Notes: generated from the sequence alone by a model not told the origin. 64,000 bases of DNA from Planktothrix tepida PCC 9214 (GCF_900009145.1 NZ_LN889782.1:133128-197127); one strand, 5' to 3'. Shown: positions 36,600-49,013, numbered from the stretch's first letter. Program-made: numbers and translations.

Positions 36600-38750
36600 A
36601 TGGAAGAGATCATTAAGTCAATATCCTTTGATGGACGGGATATTAGACTCAAAATAGGTTTACTTGCGCCACAGGCAGGTGGAGCCGTTTTAATCGAGTC
36701 TGGAGATACATCAGTTTTAGTGACTGCGACTCGCGCCGAAGGCAGACCTGGAATAGATTTTCTGCCCTTGTTAGTAGACTATGAAGAACGACTGTATGCA
36801 GGGGGAAGAATTCCAGGGGGATTCTTACGTCGGGAAGGTCGTCCGCCGGATCGGGTCACTTTGACGAGTCGTTTAATTGACCGTCCCTTACGTCCTTTAA
36901 TTCCCCATTGGGTCAGGGATGATATTCAGGTTGTCGCCACAACATTGTCCATGGATGAACAGGTGCCACCGGATGTGTTAGCCGTGACAGGTGCTTCTGT
37001 AGCCGTCATTTTAGCTAAAATTCCCTTTTTCGGGCCGATGGCTGCGGTACGAGTCGGATTAGTTGGAGATGATTTTATTATCAATCCCACCTACCGGGAA
37101 GTAAAGAACGGGGATTTGGATTTAGTCGTGGCGGGTTCCCCCGATGGCGTAGTCATGGTAGAAGCCGGGGCGAACCAACTGCCCGAACAGGATATCATCG
37201 AGGCGATTGATTTTGGTTATGAAGCGGTTTGTGATTTAATCAAAGCCCAAGAAGAATTGATGCGAGACTTGGGGATTGAATTAAAACCCGGAGAACCCCC
37301 GGAAGGAAATACGGGTTTAATCCAATTTATCCGCGATCGCGTGACTCTCCCGGTTAAACAAGTTCTCCAACAATATGACTTGGATAAAACGGCACGGGAT
37401 GCCCACTTGGATGAAATTAAGGAACAACAAATAGTTACCCCCATTGAGGCGTTACCCGAAGATGATCCACTGCGGGTGGCGACAACCGAGGATTCTAAAT
37501 TGGTAAGTCAGATTTTCAAGGACATTACCAAGGAATTAATGCGTCAGCAAATTGTCCAAGATAGCGTCCGGGTAGATGGTCGCAACTTAGATCAAGTCCG
37601 TCCGGTATCTTGTAAGGTGAGTTGTTTACCGAAACGGGTACATGGAAGTGCCTTGTTTAATCGGGGTTTAACTCAGGTGTTGTCCATTGCGACTTTAGGA
37701 ACGCCAGGGGATGCTCAGGATTTAGATGATTTGCATCCCCAAGAAGAAAAACGCTATATGCACCATTACAACTTTCCGCCTTATTCCGTTGGGGAAACAA
37801 AACCCATGCGGGCACCGGGACGGCGAGAAATTGGTCATGGAGCTTTAGCAGAAAGGGCCTTAGTTCCTGTGTTACCCTCTAAGGATCAGTTTCCCTATGT
37901 GATTCGGGTCGTATCAGAAGTATTATCGTCCAACGGCTCAACTTCAATGGGTTCGGTCTGTGGATCAACATTAGCGTTAATGGATGCCGGGGTTCCCATT
38001 TCCAAACCCGTAAGCGGGGCGGCGATGGGGTTAATTAAAGAAGGGGAAGAAGTTCGGATTCTCACCGATATTCAAGGAATTGAAGACTTTTTGGGAGATA
38101 TGGACTTCAAAGTGGCAGGAACCGATAGTGGAGTCACCGCGCTACAAATGGATATGAAGATCACTGGGCTACCGATGAAAACGGTGGCAGATGCTATTTA
38201 TCAAGCGAAACCTGCCCGACTGCATATCCTGGAAAAAATGTTAGAGGTCATTGGCAAACCTCGTTCTGATTTGTCTCCCTTCGCGCCTCGGTTGTTAACC
38301 TTAAAAATTGATCCTGATTTGATTGGTTTAGTCATTGGCCCTGGTGGGAAAACCATTAAGGGGATTACCGAAGAAACCGGAGTCAAAATTGATATTGACG
38401 ATGATGGTACTGTGACAATTGCTTCAACCGATAGTGAGAATGCCGCCCGTGCTTATCAAATTATTCAAGGCATGACCCGCAAACTGAATGCTGGGGATGT
38501 GTATGTGGGCAGGATTACGCGGATTATCCCGATTGGAGCCTTTGTAGAATTACTTCCGGGTAAAGAAGGGATGATTCATATTTCCCAATTAGCAGATTAC
38601 CGGGTTCCTCGTGTTGAAGATGAGGTTTCTGTCGGGGATGAGGTCATTGTCAAAGTTCGGGAAATTGACAGCAAAGGTCGGATTAATCTGACTCGTCTGA
38701 ATATTCATCCTGATGAAGCCGCCGCTGCCCGTGCTGCCGCAGTGAAATAG
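36600..38750 (+). CDS. pnp: Polyribonucleotide nucleotidyltransferase (PNPase)
   Basis: Phosphorolytic 3'-5' exoribonuclease of mRNA decay, which in cyanobacteria also makes heteropolymeric tails. From the ATG at 36600 the product is 716 residues: two RNase PH domains separated by a helical domain, with catalytic-region motifs such as [14 protein letters not shown] near 505, then the KH domain ([15 protein letters not shown] near 580) and the S1 domain ([18 protein letters not shown] near 640). An in-frame upstream ATG (36546) exists, but the family starts with MEEIxKSI. Tandem heptamers follow. Confidence 0.96.
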   Translation: MEEIIKSISFDGRDIRLKIGLLAPQAGGAVLIESGDTSVLVTATRAEGRPGIDFLPLLVDYEERLYAGGRIPGGFLRREGRPPDRVTLTSRLIDRPLRPLIPHWVRDDIQVVATTLSMDEQVPPDVLAVTGASVAVILAKIPFFGPMAAVRVGLVGDDFIINPTYREVKNGDLDLVVAGSPDGVVMVEAGANQLPEQDIIEAIDFGYEAVCDLIKAQEELMRDLGIELKPGEPPEGNTGLIQFIRDRVTLPVKQVLQQYDLDKTARDAHLDEIKEQQIVTPIEALPEDDPLRVATTEDSKLVSQIFKDITKELMRQQIVQDSVRVDGRNLDQVRPVSCKVSCLPKRVHGSALFNRGLTQVLSIATLGTPGDAQDLDDLHPQEEKRYMHHYNFPPYSVGETKPMRAPGRREIGHGALAERALVPVLPSKDQFPYVIRVVSEVLSSNGSTSMGSVCGSTLALMDAGVPISKPVSGAAMGLIKEGEEVRILTDIQGIEDFLGDMDFKVAGTDSGVTALQMDMKITGLPMKTVADAIYQAKPARLHILEKMLEVIGKPRSDLSPFAPRLLTLKIDPDLIGLVIGPGGKTIKGITEETGVKIDIDDDGTVTIASTDSENAARAYQIIQGMTRKLNAGDVYVGRITRIIPIGAFVELLPGKEGMIHISQLADYRVPRVEDEVSVGDEVIVKVREIDSKGRINLTRLNIHPDEAAAARAAAVK

Positions 38751-38795
38751 TCAGTCATATCAGTTATCGGTTTTTAGTTTTTAGTTCTGGGTTAA

Positions 38796-38872
38796 CAACT
38801 ATTAACTGACAACTGACAACTGATAACTGATAACTGATAACTGATAACTGATAACTGATAACTGATAACTGA
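38796..38872. repeat. Heptamer tandem repeat (TGATAAC)
   Basis: About seven uninterrupted copies of TGATAAC from 38821, preceded by CTGACAA-type variants (38805-38820). It lies between the convergent ends of pnp and the exoprotein gene. CTGACAA resembles the cyanobacterial STRR2 heptamer as I recall it. Confidence 0.9.
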
Positions 38873-41800
38873 TTAAATCAGTTGAGATTCAAATGCCCCA
38901 ATGTCAATGATATTGTTAACAATCCGGGTAAAGTTAGGCCCCCGTTGGTCAAATAGTCCGGGGTCTGTATAGGGGATAGCAAAGCTATTATTTCCTGCAT
39001 TAATCGCCAAGCTAGTGCTGTCTAAGGCTAAAGTCGGTGTGGTGCCCCCATTATTTTGTAAAGGACTCAGTAATGGATCAATGGGGGTAGTGCTACTGCC
39101 TACAATATCATTCTTAACCCCATTGACTAAGCCTTCCCCTCCAGTTCCGTCTCCAATTAAGTTGTTACCACCACTATTGAACGCAAACTCAATAGAGGCT
39201 CCCACATCAGGATCAAGAGGAGCCTTGTTACTGGCAATGATCGTGTTTTTCAGATTGCTGACCCCCCCAATATTTCGGACACCGCCACTATTTCCGGTCG
39301 CTTGGTTGAAACCTACCGTGCTATTAGTCATTGTCAACTCCGCCACAGAGTTAAACACCCCACCCCCGATGTTAGCTGTATTGTTAGCAATGGTGCTATT
39401 AATAATTTGGACTTGACCATCAATAACGATAACACCGCCCCCGTTACTACCTTTATTATTGCTAATAGTGCTGTTTTGGATGGTCAGTTTACCGGAGTTG
39501 GCGATGGCTCCTCCGTTATTAGCTTGGTTTCCATCTAGCCAACTATCAATGATCTGAACATTACTCGTCGATGAAGTAATATTAATTGCACCGCCTCGGC
39601 TGCCGGTGGTGGTACTGGAGCTACTGGGTATGGTTCCCGACGGGAAGCCATTGGTGAGTTTCAATCCATCAATCGTGACATTGCCTCCATTGACGTTAAA
39701 AATGTTATAGTCCCCTCCCGTATCCCGACGAATCGTAAGTTGATCTGCTTCTGGGCCGTCGAAAATGATATCGCTGTTGAGGGCAGGTAAAGCACCTGTG
39801 AGGTTAATCACCCCCGATGAAGCGTTGTCAACAAAAGTAATCGTATCTTCTCCAGTGAGGGATTCAGCATTCAGAATCGCTTGACGTAAGGAACCTTCTA
39901 CTAAAGCATAATCTTCTGGTGCTTGACTGGTGGTATCACCGAGTTGGGTAACGGCGGTATCATTGGCTTGAATCGTAACCGTTGCAGTGTTTTCTTTCGG
40001 ACTAATCTTGTAATCCCCTTCCGCCAAAGCCAAGGTCAAGGATTCATCAGCTTCTGCGGGAATATCATCAATCGGAGTCAGGATAATATCGATGCTGGTT
40101 TGGTCATTGGGAAGAGTAAGAACGGCGGTAGAGTCATTGTTAATCGTGATGGCTTGCCCTGTTGAAGTTGTCAGAGTGTAGTCGTTGGCAGTGATTTTAT
40201 CGGGTGTCAGCGCGAGATTAATTGTTAAATCTCCATAAGTATCAGGTGCGCGACTAATGCGATAAATTCCGTTTTTGGGCTTTTCATTTTCGACTTTCGT
40301 GGTGGTGGGTTCGGTCGCAATAGCTTCTACAGTCGTGAGACTCAGGGTAGCCTTATCATCATCATTAATGGTGACAACGGTTGTGGGGTTGTCGTTTCCA
40401 GCTTGTCCATTTTTATCAAAATTAGCAAAGGAAAGTTGCAGGGTTCGGTCAGGCTGAACCCGTACATTGCCAATAATCTCAATCGGAACCGTTTGCTTAT
40501 CTTGATTGGGAGCAAAGGTCAGTGGTATTGCCCCAGCCTTGAAGTCTGTACCGGAGATAGCAGTACCACTGGTCAACACTACATCAACGCTTGACTGTTG
40601 ACTAAGATCTCCTGAACGAGCGACTTCAACTTGATTAAACTGACTAGACGTATCCCCTTCTTCAACCTCATAGTTGTTCTGTACGAAATTATAGGTGGGC
40701 GGGGAATCATCATCTGCAATAGTCAGAATAGCGTCGGGTGCAGTTGTTCCGGCTTGGCCCTCATTATCAAAGTTGGAAAATGACAGAGCGATCGCTTCAT
40801 TAGATTCAGATACTTCGTCTCCTTTGATAGTAATTTGTAGGGTTTTGCTGGTTTCTCCCGGTTGGAATTGTAGGGGGATTTCAGAGGGGGTATAGTCTTG
40901 TTCTGGGGTAGCTCCGTTGGGGGAACCTGTATTCAAATTAACTGTAACTGATGAAGCTAGATCAACTTTTCCTGAACGAATTACGGTGACTTCACTGTAG
41001 GTAATGTCGGTATTATTTTCCCGCACTTGATAAACATTATTCGTGAAATCATAGGTTGGAACATTATCGTCATCAATCACCAGTAAATCCGCAGTGGGAT
41101 GGAGATTTCCAACTAAACTGCCTGGAGGAACACTTAAGGATAGATTAATGGTTTTGTTCTGATCAGATCCAAGATCCCCTATAATCGTAATTGGAACAGT
41201 TTGGCTGATTTCTCCGGCTTTAAAATTAACCGTGATTGGCCCTGGAGCAAAGTCTACATTGGGAACAGCATTAACTCCGGTCAGATTAACATTAACAGAA
41301 GAATCTAGATTAATATCCCCAGAACGCTCAATTTTAACAACCTGAGTCACATTGGTTGAGTTACCTTCGAGGGTTTGGAAGAATTTGTCGGCGAAGTCAT
41401 AAGTAGTGGGGCCATCATCATCGTTAATATTGAGGGTGGCTTGGGGGTTGATAGTTCCAGGTTGTCCACTGGGTTGAAAGTTGTCTGGATCAAATGACAA
41501 GATAATGACTTCGGACGGCTCAATGGTGTTATCCCCGATAATAGGGATTTCAAATGTTTTTTGACTCTCGCCTTCAGCAAAATCTAGGGAGATTTCCGTC
41601 GGTTCCACGTCAATGCCCGGTGTTCCGCCGTTTTGTAAAGCAGGAGTCAGGAGAATTTTGACACTAGATGCCAAATCTGTATCAAAGCTGCGGTCAATGG
41701 TGATACTAGCTTTCTGAGGAATGTCTGGATCACCTTCAAAGACGGAATATTCAGCCTGACTAAAATTATAAACTGGAGGTTTGGGTGGAGGATCTTCGCT

Positions 41801-43237
41801 AGTGATGGTTCCTAGAGCGGTGGATTCTTGGGGATTGGCACTGTACAGAAAGCCGGATTCTACCAAAGTCAGATCAATGGTTTTTCCAACTTCTTCAAAT
41901 TGATCATCATTAATGGGAAAGATTGTAACTGTTGCGGTAGTGACGTTTGCTGGGAAGGAAACACTGCCTTGGGTATCGGTAAAGCTACTATCCCCAGTAA
42001 CGGTATAGTTTTCTCCGAGTTTAGCTGTACCCCCAACACTGAAGTTAACATTAATCGGCAAATCTAGTGAGCCACCCTGACGGGTGAAGGTATACACTAA
42101 GGGTACTTCGGAGTCTTCTGCAACTGTATCAGGAGATAGAGACACACTAATGGTGGAGGGGGAGGGCGGTAGGGGAATGAAGATAGGTGATGTCGTTGGG
42201 AGTGGGGAAGAAGATGAACTGACATCATTTTCTGTGATGGTGACAGCTACTGCCTCAGATTCTCCAAGGGTTGCACCACCTTTCGGGTTCGATAAGGTTA
42301 ACTGAAAGCTTTCATTGGGTTCGGGTTGCTGATCATCGACAATATTGATCGGAACGGAGACAACCTTGAAGGTTTCATAAGGTTGAAAGATGACTTCAAC
42401 GGCTTCTAAACTGACATCGCTGGATGTGGCGGTATCGGTTTTTAAGCCAAGGGTGGCACTAACCGTATTTAAAGGAGAACCAGCCCGTTGAACATTGACT
42501 AATAGGGCTGAAGTTTCACCTTCTTGAACTTGCAGGGGAGTGGTATTGCTAAACTCAATAATCGGCGTACTGCTTTCAATAGATTGAGTAAAGTTGGCTT
42601 GATTATTGAGGGCTGTGGCTTCGATTTCTTGAACTAGAATAAGTTGTTGATTACTTAATTTATCTTCAATAACGGTATCGTTGCCGACTTGTACGAACCG
42701 TAAATCGCTAAATTTTAAGTTATTGGTTAATCCAATTAAATCGACTCCAATCCGAAAATCAGTCACAATATCAAGTTGACCGTCGAGCAGTTCTCGACCA
42801 ATTACAAATACATCGGAACCTCCACCGCCGGTAAGTTCATTGACTCCGGTTCCACTATAAAGTAGGTCGTTTCCTCTATCTCCAAATAGCAGATCATTGC
42901 CACCACTATCAAATAAGGTATCGCTGCCTTGTCCACCAAATAGCAGATCCGCACCTTCACCGCCATTGAGTTGATCATTTCCAGCATTGCCATAAATCAG
43001 GTCATCTCCTGAGTCTCCTTCTAGGGTATCGTTGCCAATATCCCCAAATAGAAGATCATTACCGATACCCCCAGAGAGCAAATCTTGATCTTGGCCTCCG
43101 TTGAGGGTATCGTTTTCGGCTAATCCTTGTAAGGTGTCATTTCCAGCAAATCCTAGGATTTCATCGGGTTCGGGTGTCCCGGTTAATAAATCGTTGCTGG
43201 CTGTGCCAATAAGTTGTGTCATATCCAGAAGCCCCAT
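38873..43237 (-). CDS. RTX / Calx-beta / beta-helix exoprotein, 1454 aa
   Basis: Large calcium-binding surface or secreted protein. Residues 10-150 contain RTX nonapeptide repeats (GGxGxDxLxG) followed by a characteristic FRIGVDLIGL segment. Residues 225-1090 hold about eight Calx-beta-like domains (for example EGDTSSQFNQVEVARSGD, ITIxGD, INDDD turns). Residues 1120-1454 form a right-handed parallel beta-helix with choice-of-anchor Q-like sequence (NNGGTTPTLALDSTSLAINAG). No signal peptide, so type I export is inferred. ATG at 43237 or 43222. Likely an adhesin or slime/S-layer component. Confidence 0.87.
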   Translation of the reverse strand: MGLLDMTQLIGTASNDLLTGTPEPDEILGFAGNDTLQGLAENDTLNGGQDQDLLSGGIGNDLLFGDIGNDTLEGDSGDDLIYGNAGNDQLNGGEGADLLFGGQGSDTLFDSGGNDLLFGDRGNDLLYSGTGVNELTGGGGSDVFVIGRELLDGQLDIVTDFRIGVDLIGLTNNLKFSDLRFVQVGNDTVIEDKLSNQQLILVQEIEATALNNQANFTQSIESSTPIIEFSNTTPLQVQEGETSALLVNVQRAGSPLNTVSATLGLKTDTATSSDVSLEAVEVIFQPYETFKVVSVPINIVDDQQPEPNESFQLTLSNPKGGATLGESEAVAVTITENDVSSSSSPLPTTSPIFIPLPPSPSTISVSLSPDTVAEDSEVPLVYTFTRQGGSLDLPINVNFSVGGTAKLGENYTVTGDSSFTDTQGSVSFPANVTTATVTIFPINDDQFEEVGKTIDLTLVESGFLYSANPQESTALGTITSEDPPPKPPVYNFSQAEYSVFEGDPDIPQKASITIDRSFDTDLASSVKILLTPALQNGGTPGIDVEPTEISLDFAEGESQKTFEIPIIGDNTIEPSEVIILSFDPDNFQPSGQPGTINPQATLNINDDDGPTTYDFADKFFQTLEGNSTNVTQVVKIERSGDINLDSSVNVNLTGVNAVPNVDFAPGPITVNFKAGEISQTVPITIIGDLGSDQNKTINLSLSVPPGSLVGNLHPTADLLVIDDDNVPTYDFTNNVYQVRENNTDITYSEVTVIRSGKVDLASSVTVNLNTGSPNGATPEQDYTPSEIPLQFQPGETSKTLQITIKGDEVSESNEAIALSFSNFDNEGQAGTTAPDAILTIADDDSPPTYNFVQNNYEVEEGDTSSQFNQVEVARSGDLSQQSSVDVVLTSGTAISGTDFKAGAIPLTFAPNQDKQTVPIEIIGNVRVQPDRTLQLSFANFDKNGQAGNDNPTTVVTINDDDKATLSLTTVEAIATEPTTTKVENEKPKNGIYRISRAPDTYGDLTINLALTPDKITANDYTLTTSTGQAITINNDSTAVLTLPNDQTSIDIILTPIDDIPAEADESLTLALAEGDYKISPKENTATVTIQANDTAVTQLGDTTSQAPEDYALVEGSLRQAILNAESLTGEDTITFVDNASSGVINLTGALPALNSDIIFDGPEADQLTIRRDTGGDYNIFNVNGGNVTIDGLKLTNGFPSGTIPSSSSTTTGSRGGAINITSSTSNVQIIDSWLDGNQANNGGAIANSGKLTIQNSTISNNKGSNGGGVIVIDGQVQIINSTIANNTANIGGGVFNSVAELTMTNSTVGFNQATGNSGGVRNIGGVSNLKNTIIASNKAPLDPDVGASIEFAFNSGGNNLIGDGTGGEGLVNGVKNDIVGSSTTPIDPLLSPLQNNGGTTPTLALDSTSLAINAGNNSFAIPYTDPGLFDQRGPNFTRIVNNIIDIGAFESQLI

Positions 43238-43724
43238 TTATGTTGGTGATTGATTTTAAGTCAGGAATGGGTTAAACCGTATATTTTTCTGTATCGTAAA
43301 ATACAAAATATCTTAGTAACCCTATTCGGGTGTATCCTATCCCTGGATCGGTTAGTCCTGTGCTAAATGTTTAGCTTAAGTAGACGGTCAAAATATTAAG
43401 GAAAAATTTAATTAAGCTATACGTCTTTTCCAAACTGAGAACGGGTTTTTAGAGTTTTCATTTTTTTATGTCCACTGACTGGCATAGAAATACTCCTAAT
43501 ATTAGATAGTCTACCCATGAGTTTTGCTCCCGTTAACAAAGTTCAACGCTGAAATTACTGAGGGTTAGACTTTGGGGTGTATGTTATCTTCCTTGATTTG
43601 TAACGAACTGTAAAGATCATCCCCTAAACGATTAAACTTCGTTACAAGATGATTCAGTCGTACAAAAACCGTGATACCTTACCAATGACGACAAAACACT
43701 GTTCTAATGAAGGGAGAAAAACCT
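43238..43724. other. Intergenic region with a 10-bp perfect inverted repeat
   Basis: No gene seen. TTGTAACGAA (43598-43607) and TTCGTTACAA (43638-43647) form a perfect inverted pair separated by 30 bases, ending about 77 bases before the small gene at 43725. Centre-to-centre spacing is 40 bases, close to four helical turns, as for paired operator sites; a looped RNA stem is the alternative. Confidence 0.5.
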
Positions 43725-43922
43725 GTGAAGTTAGAGATGGGATACTCAACAACTTCTAATCATCAAGGCGTTAGTGCCTATGTAGCAGATCTACAACTGC
43801 ACATGACGTTACAAGCTCGTAACTTAGTTCCCAACCTGACTCAAGCGCGTGATTCTCGCGAGCAAATGCTCCAGCAAACTCAGGCAGACCTAGAAAAATA
43901 CATTTCTCGGCAAACTCTCTAG
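43725..43922 (+). CDS. Small conserved protein, 65 aa
   Basis: I do not recognise a named family. The GTG at 43725 is preferred because AGGGAG lies eight bases upstream; the ATG at 43707 would put that ribosome site inside the gene. The product is a soluble helical protein (YVADLQLHMTLQARNLVPNL, then a Gln-rich helix), with no signal peptide. It is preceded by the 43598-43647 inverted repeat, so it is likely regulated. Confidence 0.6.
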   Translation: MKLEMGYSTTSNHQGVSAYVADLQLHMTLQARNLVPNLTQARDSREQMLQQTQADLEKYISRQTL

Positions 43923-44026
43923 TCCAGTTTGGTTATCCACCGGGAAAACTAACAGCAGACAGGGGACGAAGCCTAATATGGGGTATGGGGCGAAGAAAAA
44001 GGGGATCTTTCTCCTCAATCCCCAAT

Positions 44027-44980
44027 TCAGATCAATTGCGGGATTTCAATCACATCATCAATCGAGAGAACCTCAGATGTGAGGTTGTTTCGGATGGCGA
44101 TTAAATCGCAATAGTCAAAATCGTCTCGCCCTAATGTGTTGAGGGTAATTTTTTGTAGGGTATCTCCGGGTTGAACAGGATAAGAAACCCAGAGGTAAGA
44201 TTTTCCATCTAAGGGGAATTCTGATGATTTTTTTAACCAGTTTTGATAGTTATTATCTCGATTTTTAGTCAGGCGAGACTCTGTTTGTTTAAGGGCAAAT
44301 TGCCAAACTTTGTAACCTTCTAGGCTGAGGTGTAAGCCATCGGTGGTTAACTCAGGGCGGATATTTCCCTGATTATCGGTGAATCGTTGATGAAAATCTA
44401 AATAGATGAGCCCTCGATTTTTAACCTGTTGAGCAAGATTTTGATTCAGTTCTCGAATTAAAAGATTAGGAATCGAAAATGTTAGGGCTTCTGTGGGTAA
44501 TTTTGTTGGAAAAATAGATTGAACTAAAATTTGCGTCTCAGGATATTTTTGTTGTAGATAATCTAAAATTTTTTGATAATTTCCTAATATTTCTTTCACA
44601 GAAACCTTATTTTTTAAATCATTAATTCCCGCCAAAATATAAATTGCATCGGGCTGAATTTGATCAAAAATATCTAAACGTTGCCAAATTCTGCTTGTTG
44701 TATCCCCTGAAATTCCTTGATTTAACCATAATCTTCCTGATGGTAATAAAGGATTAGGAAACCACATACTTAAGGAATCTCCTAATAAAATATTAAGGCG
44801 AGATAAACCTATATTTTCAGAACTTTCCGTTTTAATTAAATTAACTTCCTGCTTTAATATATTCAGCCAATCTTGATAAGTGGGTTGATAAATCTCTCCT
44901 GATAAACGAGTATAAATTTGGCTTGTATGCAAAGCAAAAAGCCGTTGTTGGTACATTTCAAGTCCTGATTTTGGGGTCAT
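44027..44980 (-). CDS. SGNH/GDSL hydrolase with C-terminal LysM-like domain
   Basis: A 317-residue protein. The hydrolase domain (about 60-235) has block I LLGDSLSMW (nucleophile Ser near 68), the Gly and Asn blocks (GISGDTTSR, GINDLKN) and block V DGLHLS carrying the Asp/His. The tail (about 265-317) begins YPVQPGDTLQKIT and ends in IDDVIEIP, like a LysM fold that binds peptidoglycan or chitin-type glycans. No obvious signal peptide. It probably de-esterifies a glycan or lipid at the wall; substrate unknown. Confidence 0.82.
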   Translation of the reverse strand: MTPKSGLEMYQQRLFALHTSQIYTRLSGEIYQPTYQDWLNILKQEVNLIKTESSENIGLSRLNILLGDSLSMWFPNPLLPSGRLWLNQGISGDTTSRIWQRLDIFDQIQPDAIYILAGINDLKNKVSVKEILGNYQKILDYLQQKYPETQILVQSIFPTKLPTEALTFSIPNLLIRELNQNLAQQVKNRGLIYLDFHQRFTDNQGNIRPELTTDGLHLSLEGYKVWQFALKQTESRLTKNRDNNYQNWLKKSSEFPLDGKSYLWVSYPVQPGDTLQKITLNTLGRDDFDYCDLIAIRNNLTSEVLSIDDVIEIPQLI

Positions 44981-45130
44981 AAGCGATTACTTTATTCTCT
45001 GGTTTCCAAATAATAAAAGCGAGGAATAAAATAATCCCTCGCACTTCAATCGATTAGAACGAGACTTCTTGAGAACGTTACTGAATCAGTGTTGATTTAT
45101 GCAGACATCTGATGAAATCTATAAACTGAT

Positions 45131-46653
<1,523 letters not shown>

Positions 46654-47451
46654 ATGATGGGAATTCTACCTTGGGTTTTATTAGTAGCACTGGGACTAAC
46701 GGCTGGAACCGCAGCAGGATTATTGGGAATTGGGGGAGGGATGTTGGTTGTTCCAGGGTTATTTTATATTTTTAATTTAATGGGGTTTCCGCCCAGTTTG
46801 GTGATGCACGTTGCGATCGCAACTTCGATGAGTATCATGGTTTGTACAGCAACTTCTTCTATTTTAGCCCATCATTCTAAAGGAGATGTGCAATGGGGAG
46901 TATTTTGGAAAATTGTTCCGGGTATTTTATTGGGTGTTTTATTGGGTGCAGCCTTAGATAATACTTTATCAAGTCATTGGCTAAAAATTATTTTTGGATT
47001 ATTTTTATTGTTGATTTCTATAAAGCTATTGTTGGATTTTAAACCCCAACCCAAGTCAGAAACCTTACCAAGATTAGCAATTATTAATGTGGTGGGTTTG
47101 GGAATTGGGTTTAAGTCGGGACTTTTAGGGGTGGGAGGCGGTGCAATTAGTGTTCCCTTTTTGATTTATTGTGGATTACCGATGTATGAAGTGGTGGGTA
47201 CATCATCATCTTTTAGTTTACCGATTTCGATTTTAGGAACCCTTGCATTTCTGTTATCTTCTCAAGGGGGTGCTTCTCTTCCTGGATTTACAGGATATAT
47301 TTATTGGCCGGCTTTATTATTAATTGCTCCCTTTACTATTTTAGGAGCTTTTTGGGGAACAACGCTATCCCATGTTATTTCAGGGGAAAAACTACGAACA
47401 GCGTTTGCTTTATTTCTTTTATTAATTAGTTTAAATATGTTATTTTTTTAA
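46654..47451 (+). CDS. TauE/SafE-family membrane transporter
   Basis: A 265-residue protein with about seven to eight hydrophobic helices and the duplicated family motif: GIGGGMLVVPGLFYI near residue 25 and GVGGGAISVPFLIYC near 160. Members export sulfite, sulfoacetate or other organosulfur anions. I chose the ATG at 46654, six bases after GAGGATT; an in-frame TTG at 46642 is less likely. Substrate not readable. Confidence 0.88.
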   Translation: MMGILPWVLLVALGLTAGTAAGLLGIGGGMLVVPGLFYIFNLMGFPPSLVMHVAIATSMSIMVCTATSSILAHHSKGDVQWGVFWKIVPGILLGVLLGAALDNTLSSHWLKIIFGLFLLLISIKLLLDFKPQPKSETLPRLAIINVVGLGIGFKSGLLGVGGGAISVPFLIYCGLPMYEVVGTSSSFSLPISILGTLAFLLSSQGGASLPGFTGYIYWPALLLIAPFTILGAFWGTTLSHVISGEKLRTAFALFLLLISLNMLFF

Positions 47452-47507
47452 ACCCAATTAAAGTGTGGCTATCCCAGCGCCAGAATCATCCCATTTCACC
47501 CCTATTT

Positions 47508-48521
47508 TTATTCATTTATAAATTCCGCTTCACAGATCGTTGACTCCCGTTGTTCTAGGTCTTCCGTATCCCATAAACCATTGAGAAAAGTTGTATAAAA
47601 ATATTCTCCTCCTTGTTGAACGTCAATTTTAGGAGCATTTTTAGAATAGGGAGCGTGATCGGAAATTCCCCGTTGAGCTTGATAATGAATATAGGTATCT
47701 GAGTTCACGCACATGACATGATAAAAATCTTTATTTGCACCGGATTCATCCCCCAATTTATAACGAGCTAATCCTCTGTTTAAATAAGCTTTAATAAAAT
47801 TAGGATCAATATTGAGAACTTGATCAAAATCAGCAATTGCTGATTGATATTCTTTTAAACTATGATAAACACAACCTCGGTTATAATAGGCATAAACATT
47901 ATAGGCATCTATTTGTAAAGCCCGGTTATAATCTCGAATAGCTCGCTCATGATTTCCTAATTGATGATGACACAATCCTCGATTAATATAAGCTTTAATA
48001 TAATTAAATTCTAATTCCGTTGCTTTATTAAAATCCTCCACTGCTTTTTCTTTATTTCCTAATAAATAAAAGGCTCGACCTCGATTGTAATAGGTTTTAT
48101 GATTGTTGGGATTTAGACTAATGGCTTGATTGTAATGATTAATAGCATCTTGATAACTTCCTGATTGGGCGATCGCTAATCCCAAATTATTATAAACTGC
48201 ATCACTTTTGGGATTAAAATTTAGAGCCACCTTAAAGTCCTGAATTGCTTTATCATATTTTCCTAAATGTCGCCAAGCATTCCCCCGATTTAGATAAGCA
48301 TCAGGTAATTTTGGTTCTATTTCTAAAGCTTTTGTTAAATCATTAACGGCTTGTTGATACTCTTTCAAATAATAGTAAACTAGACCCCTATTATTATAAG
48401 CGTTGGCATAATTTGGGTTTAATTGAATCACTTGATCAAAATCTTTCAAAGCACCCCGATAATTGCCTTGGCGTGCTTTTTTTAAGCCTTGTTCATAAAA
48501 ACGCTTAATATTATTAAACAT
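47508..48521 (-). CDS. Tetratricopeptide repeat protein
   Basis: A 337-residue protein made almost entirely of about eight TPR units (residues 2-270), each like YNNRGLAYYxLKEYQxAIxDFxxALxIxP, with a non-repeat C-terminal tail of about 65 residues. The start at 48521 is fixed by AGAGGAAG just upstream; an in-frame ATG at 48569 lies before that site. No signal peptide. Scaffolding or chaperone-like role; no specific partner is suggested by context. Confidence 0.85.
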   Translation of the reverse strand: MFNNIKRFYEQGLKKARQGNYRGALKDFDQVIQLNPNYANAYNNRGLVYYYLKEYQQAVNDLTKALEIEPKLPDAYLNRGNAWRHLGKYDKAIQDFKVALNFNPKSDAVYNNLGLAIAQSGSYQDAINHYNQAISLNPNNHKTYYNRGRAFYLLGNKEKAVEDFNKATELEFNYIKAYINRGLCHHQLGNHERAIRDYNRALQIDAYNVYAYYNRGCVYHSLKEYQSAIADFDQVLNIDPNFIKAYLNRGLARYKLGDESGANKDFYHVMCVNSDTYIHYQAQRGISDHAPYSKNAPKIDVQQGGEYFYTTFLNGLWDTEDLEQRESTICEAEFINE

Positions 48522-48980
48522 GAAACTTCCTCTTGATTGATTAAGCTCTATTAGATGTTGGAAAATCATGAAACTCTATTAAAATCAACAAGCTCGACTC
48601 AGGATTAGGATTTAGGTTTTGAGCTTGATGAACTCATCCATTGATAATAAAGAAGTCTAAACACAACCAGAGACTTCTTTACCCTTTCAGGGATAGCCCT
48701 ACACACTTTCTATGATATCAAATTAAGAATTTAGGTGGGAGCCTCGCTGAGATCCAACTCATGATTAACAATCTTGACACCAGTTTTTAATTAAAGGGTC
48801 AATTCAAGAAGTGTCCCCTTGATACCAGCGCTAAAACTCAATATCTGATAAGCGGTTACGCCGAATTTGCTTAAAGGAACAAGGAAAAGGAAAGAGGGAA
48901 CAGAACAGAATTTGGGTTGGAGTTTGATCATATTTCAAGATGCGGTTTAAATGCCTATGACCTTATTTAATTTATTCCCA
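48522..48980. other. Intergenic region with a 10-bp hairpin
   Basis: No gene seen. AAAGAAGTCT (48649-48658) and AGACTTCTTT (48671-48680) are a perfect inverted repeat with a 12-base loop, a likely bidirectional terminator-like or stabilising stem. The rest is AT-rich with short GGAACAG-like repeats near 48890-48910. Confidence 0.45.
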
Positions 48981-49013
48981 ATAAAAAACCCCCAAACCGG
49001 AAAAGTTTGGAGG
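48981..49013 (-). terminator. Intrinsic terminator of leuS
   Basis: Read on the minus strand: CCAAAC, short loop, GTTTGG, then GGGTTTTTT. It lies about 30-60 bases after the leuS stop codon, a good rho-independent terminator. Confidence 0.85.

Noticed and set aside
39015-39416. Plus-strand open frame of 133 codons opposite the exoprotein gene
   Set aside because: Lies wholly antisense to the RTX/Calx-beta coding sequence, which has clear repeats; the translation is low-complexity Pro/Leu.
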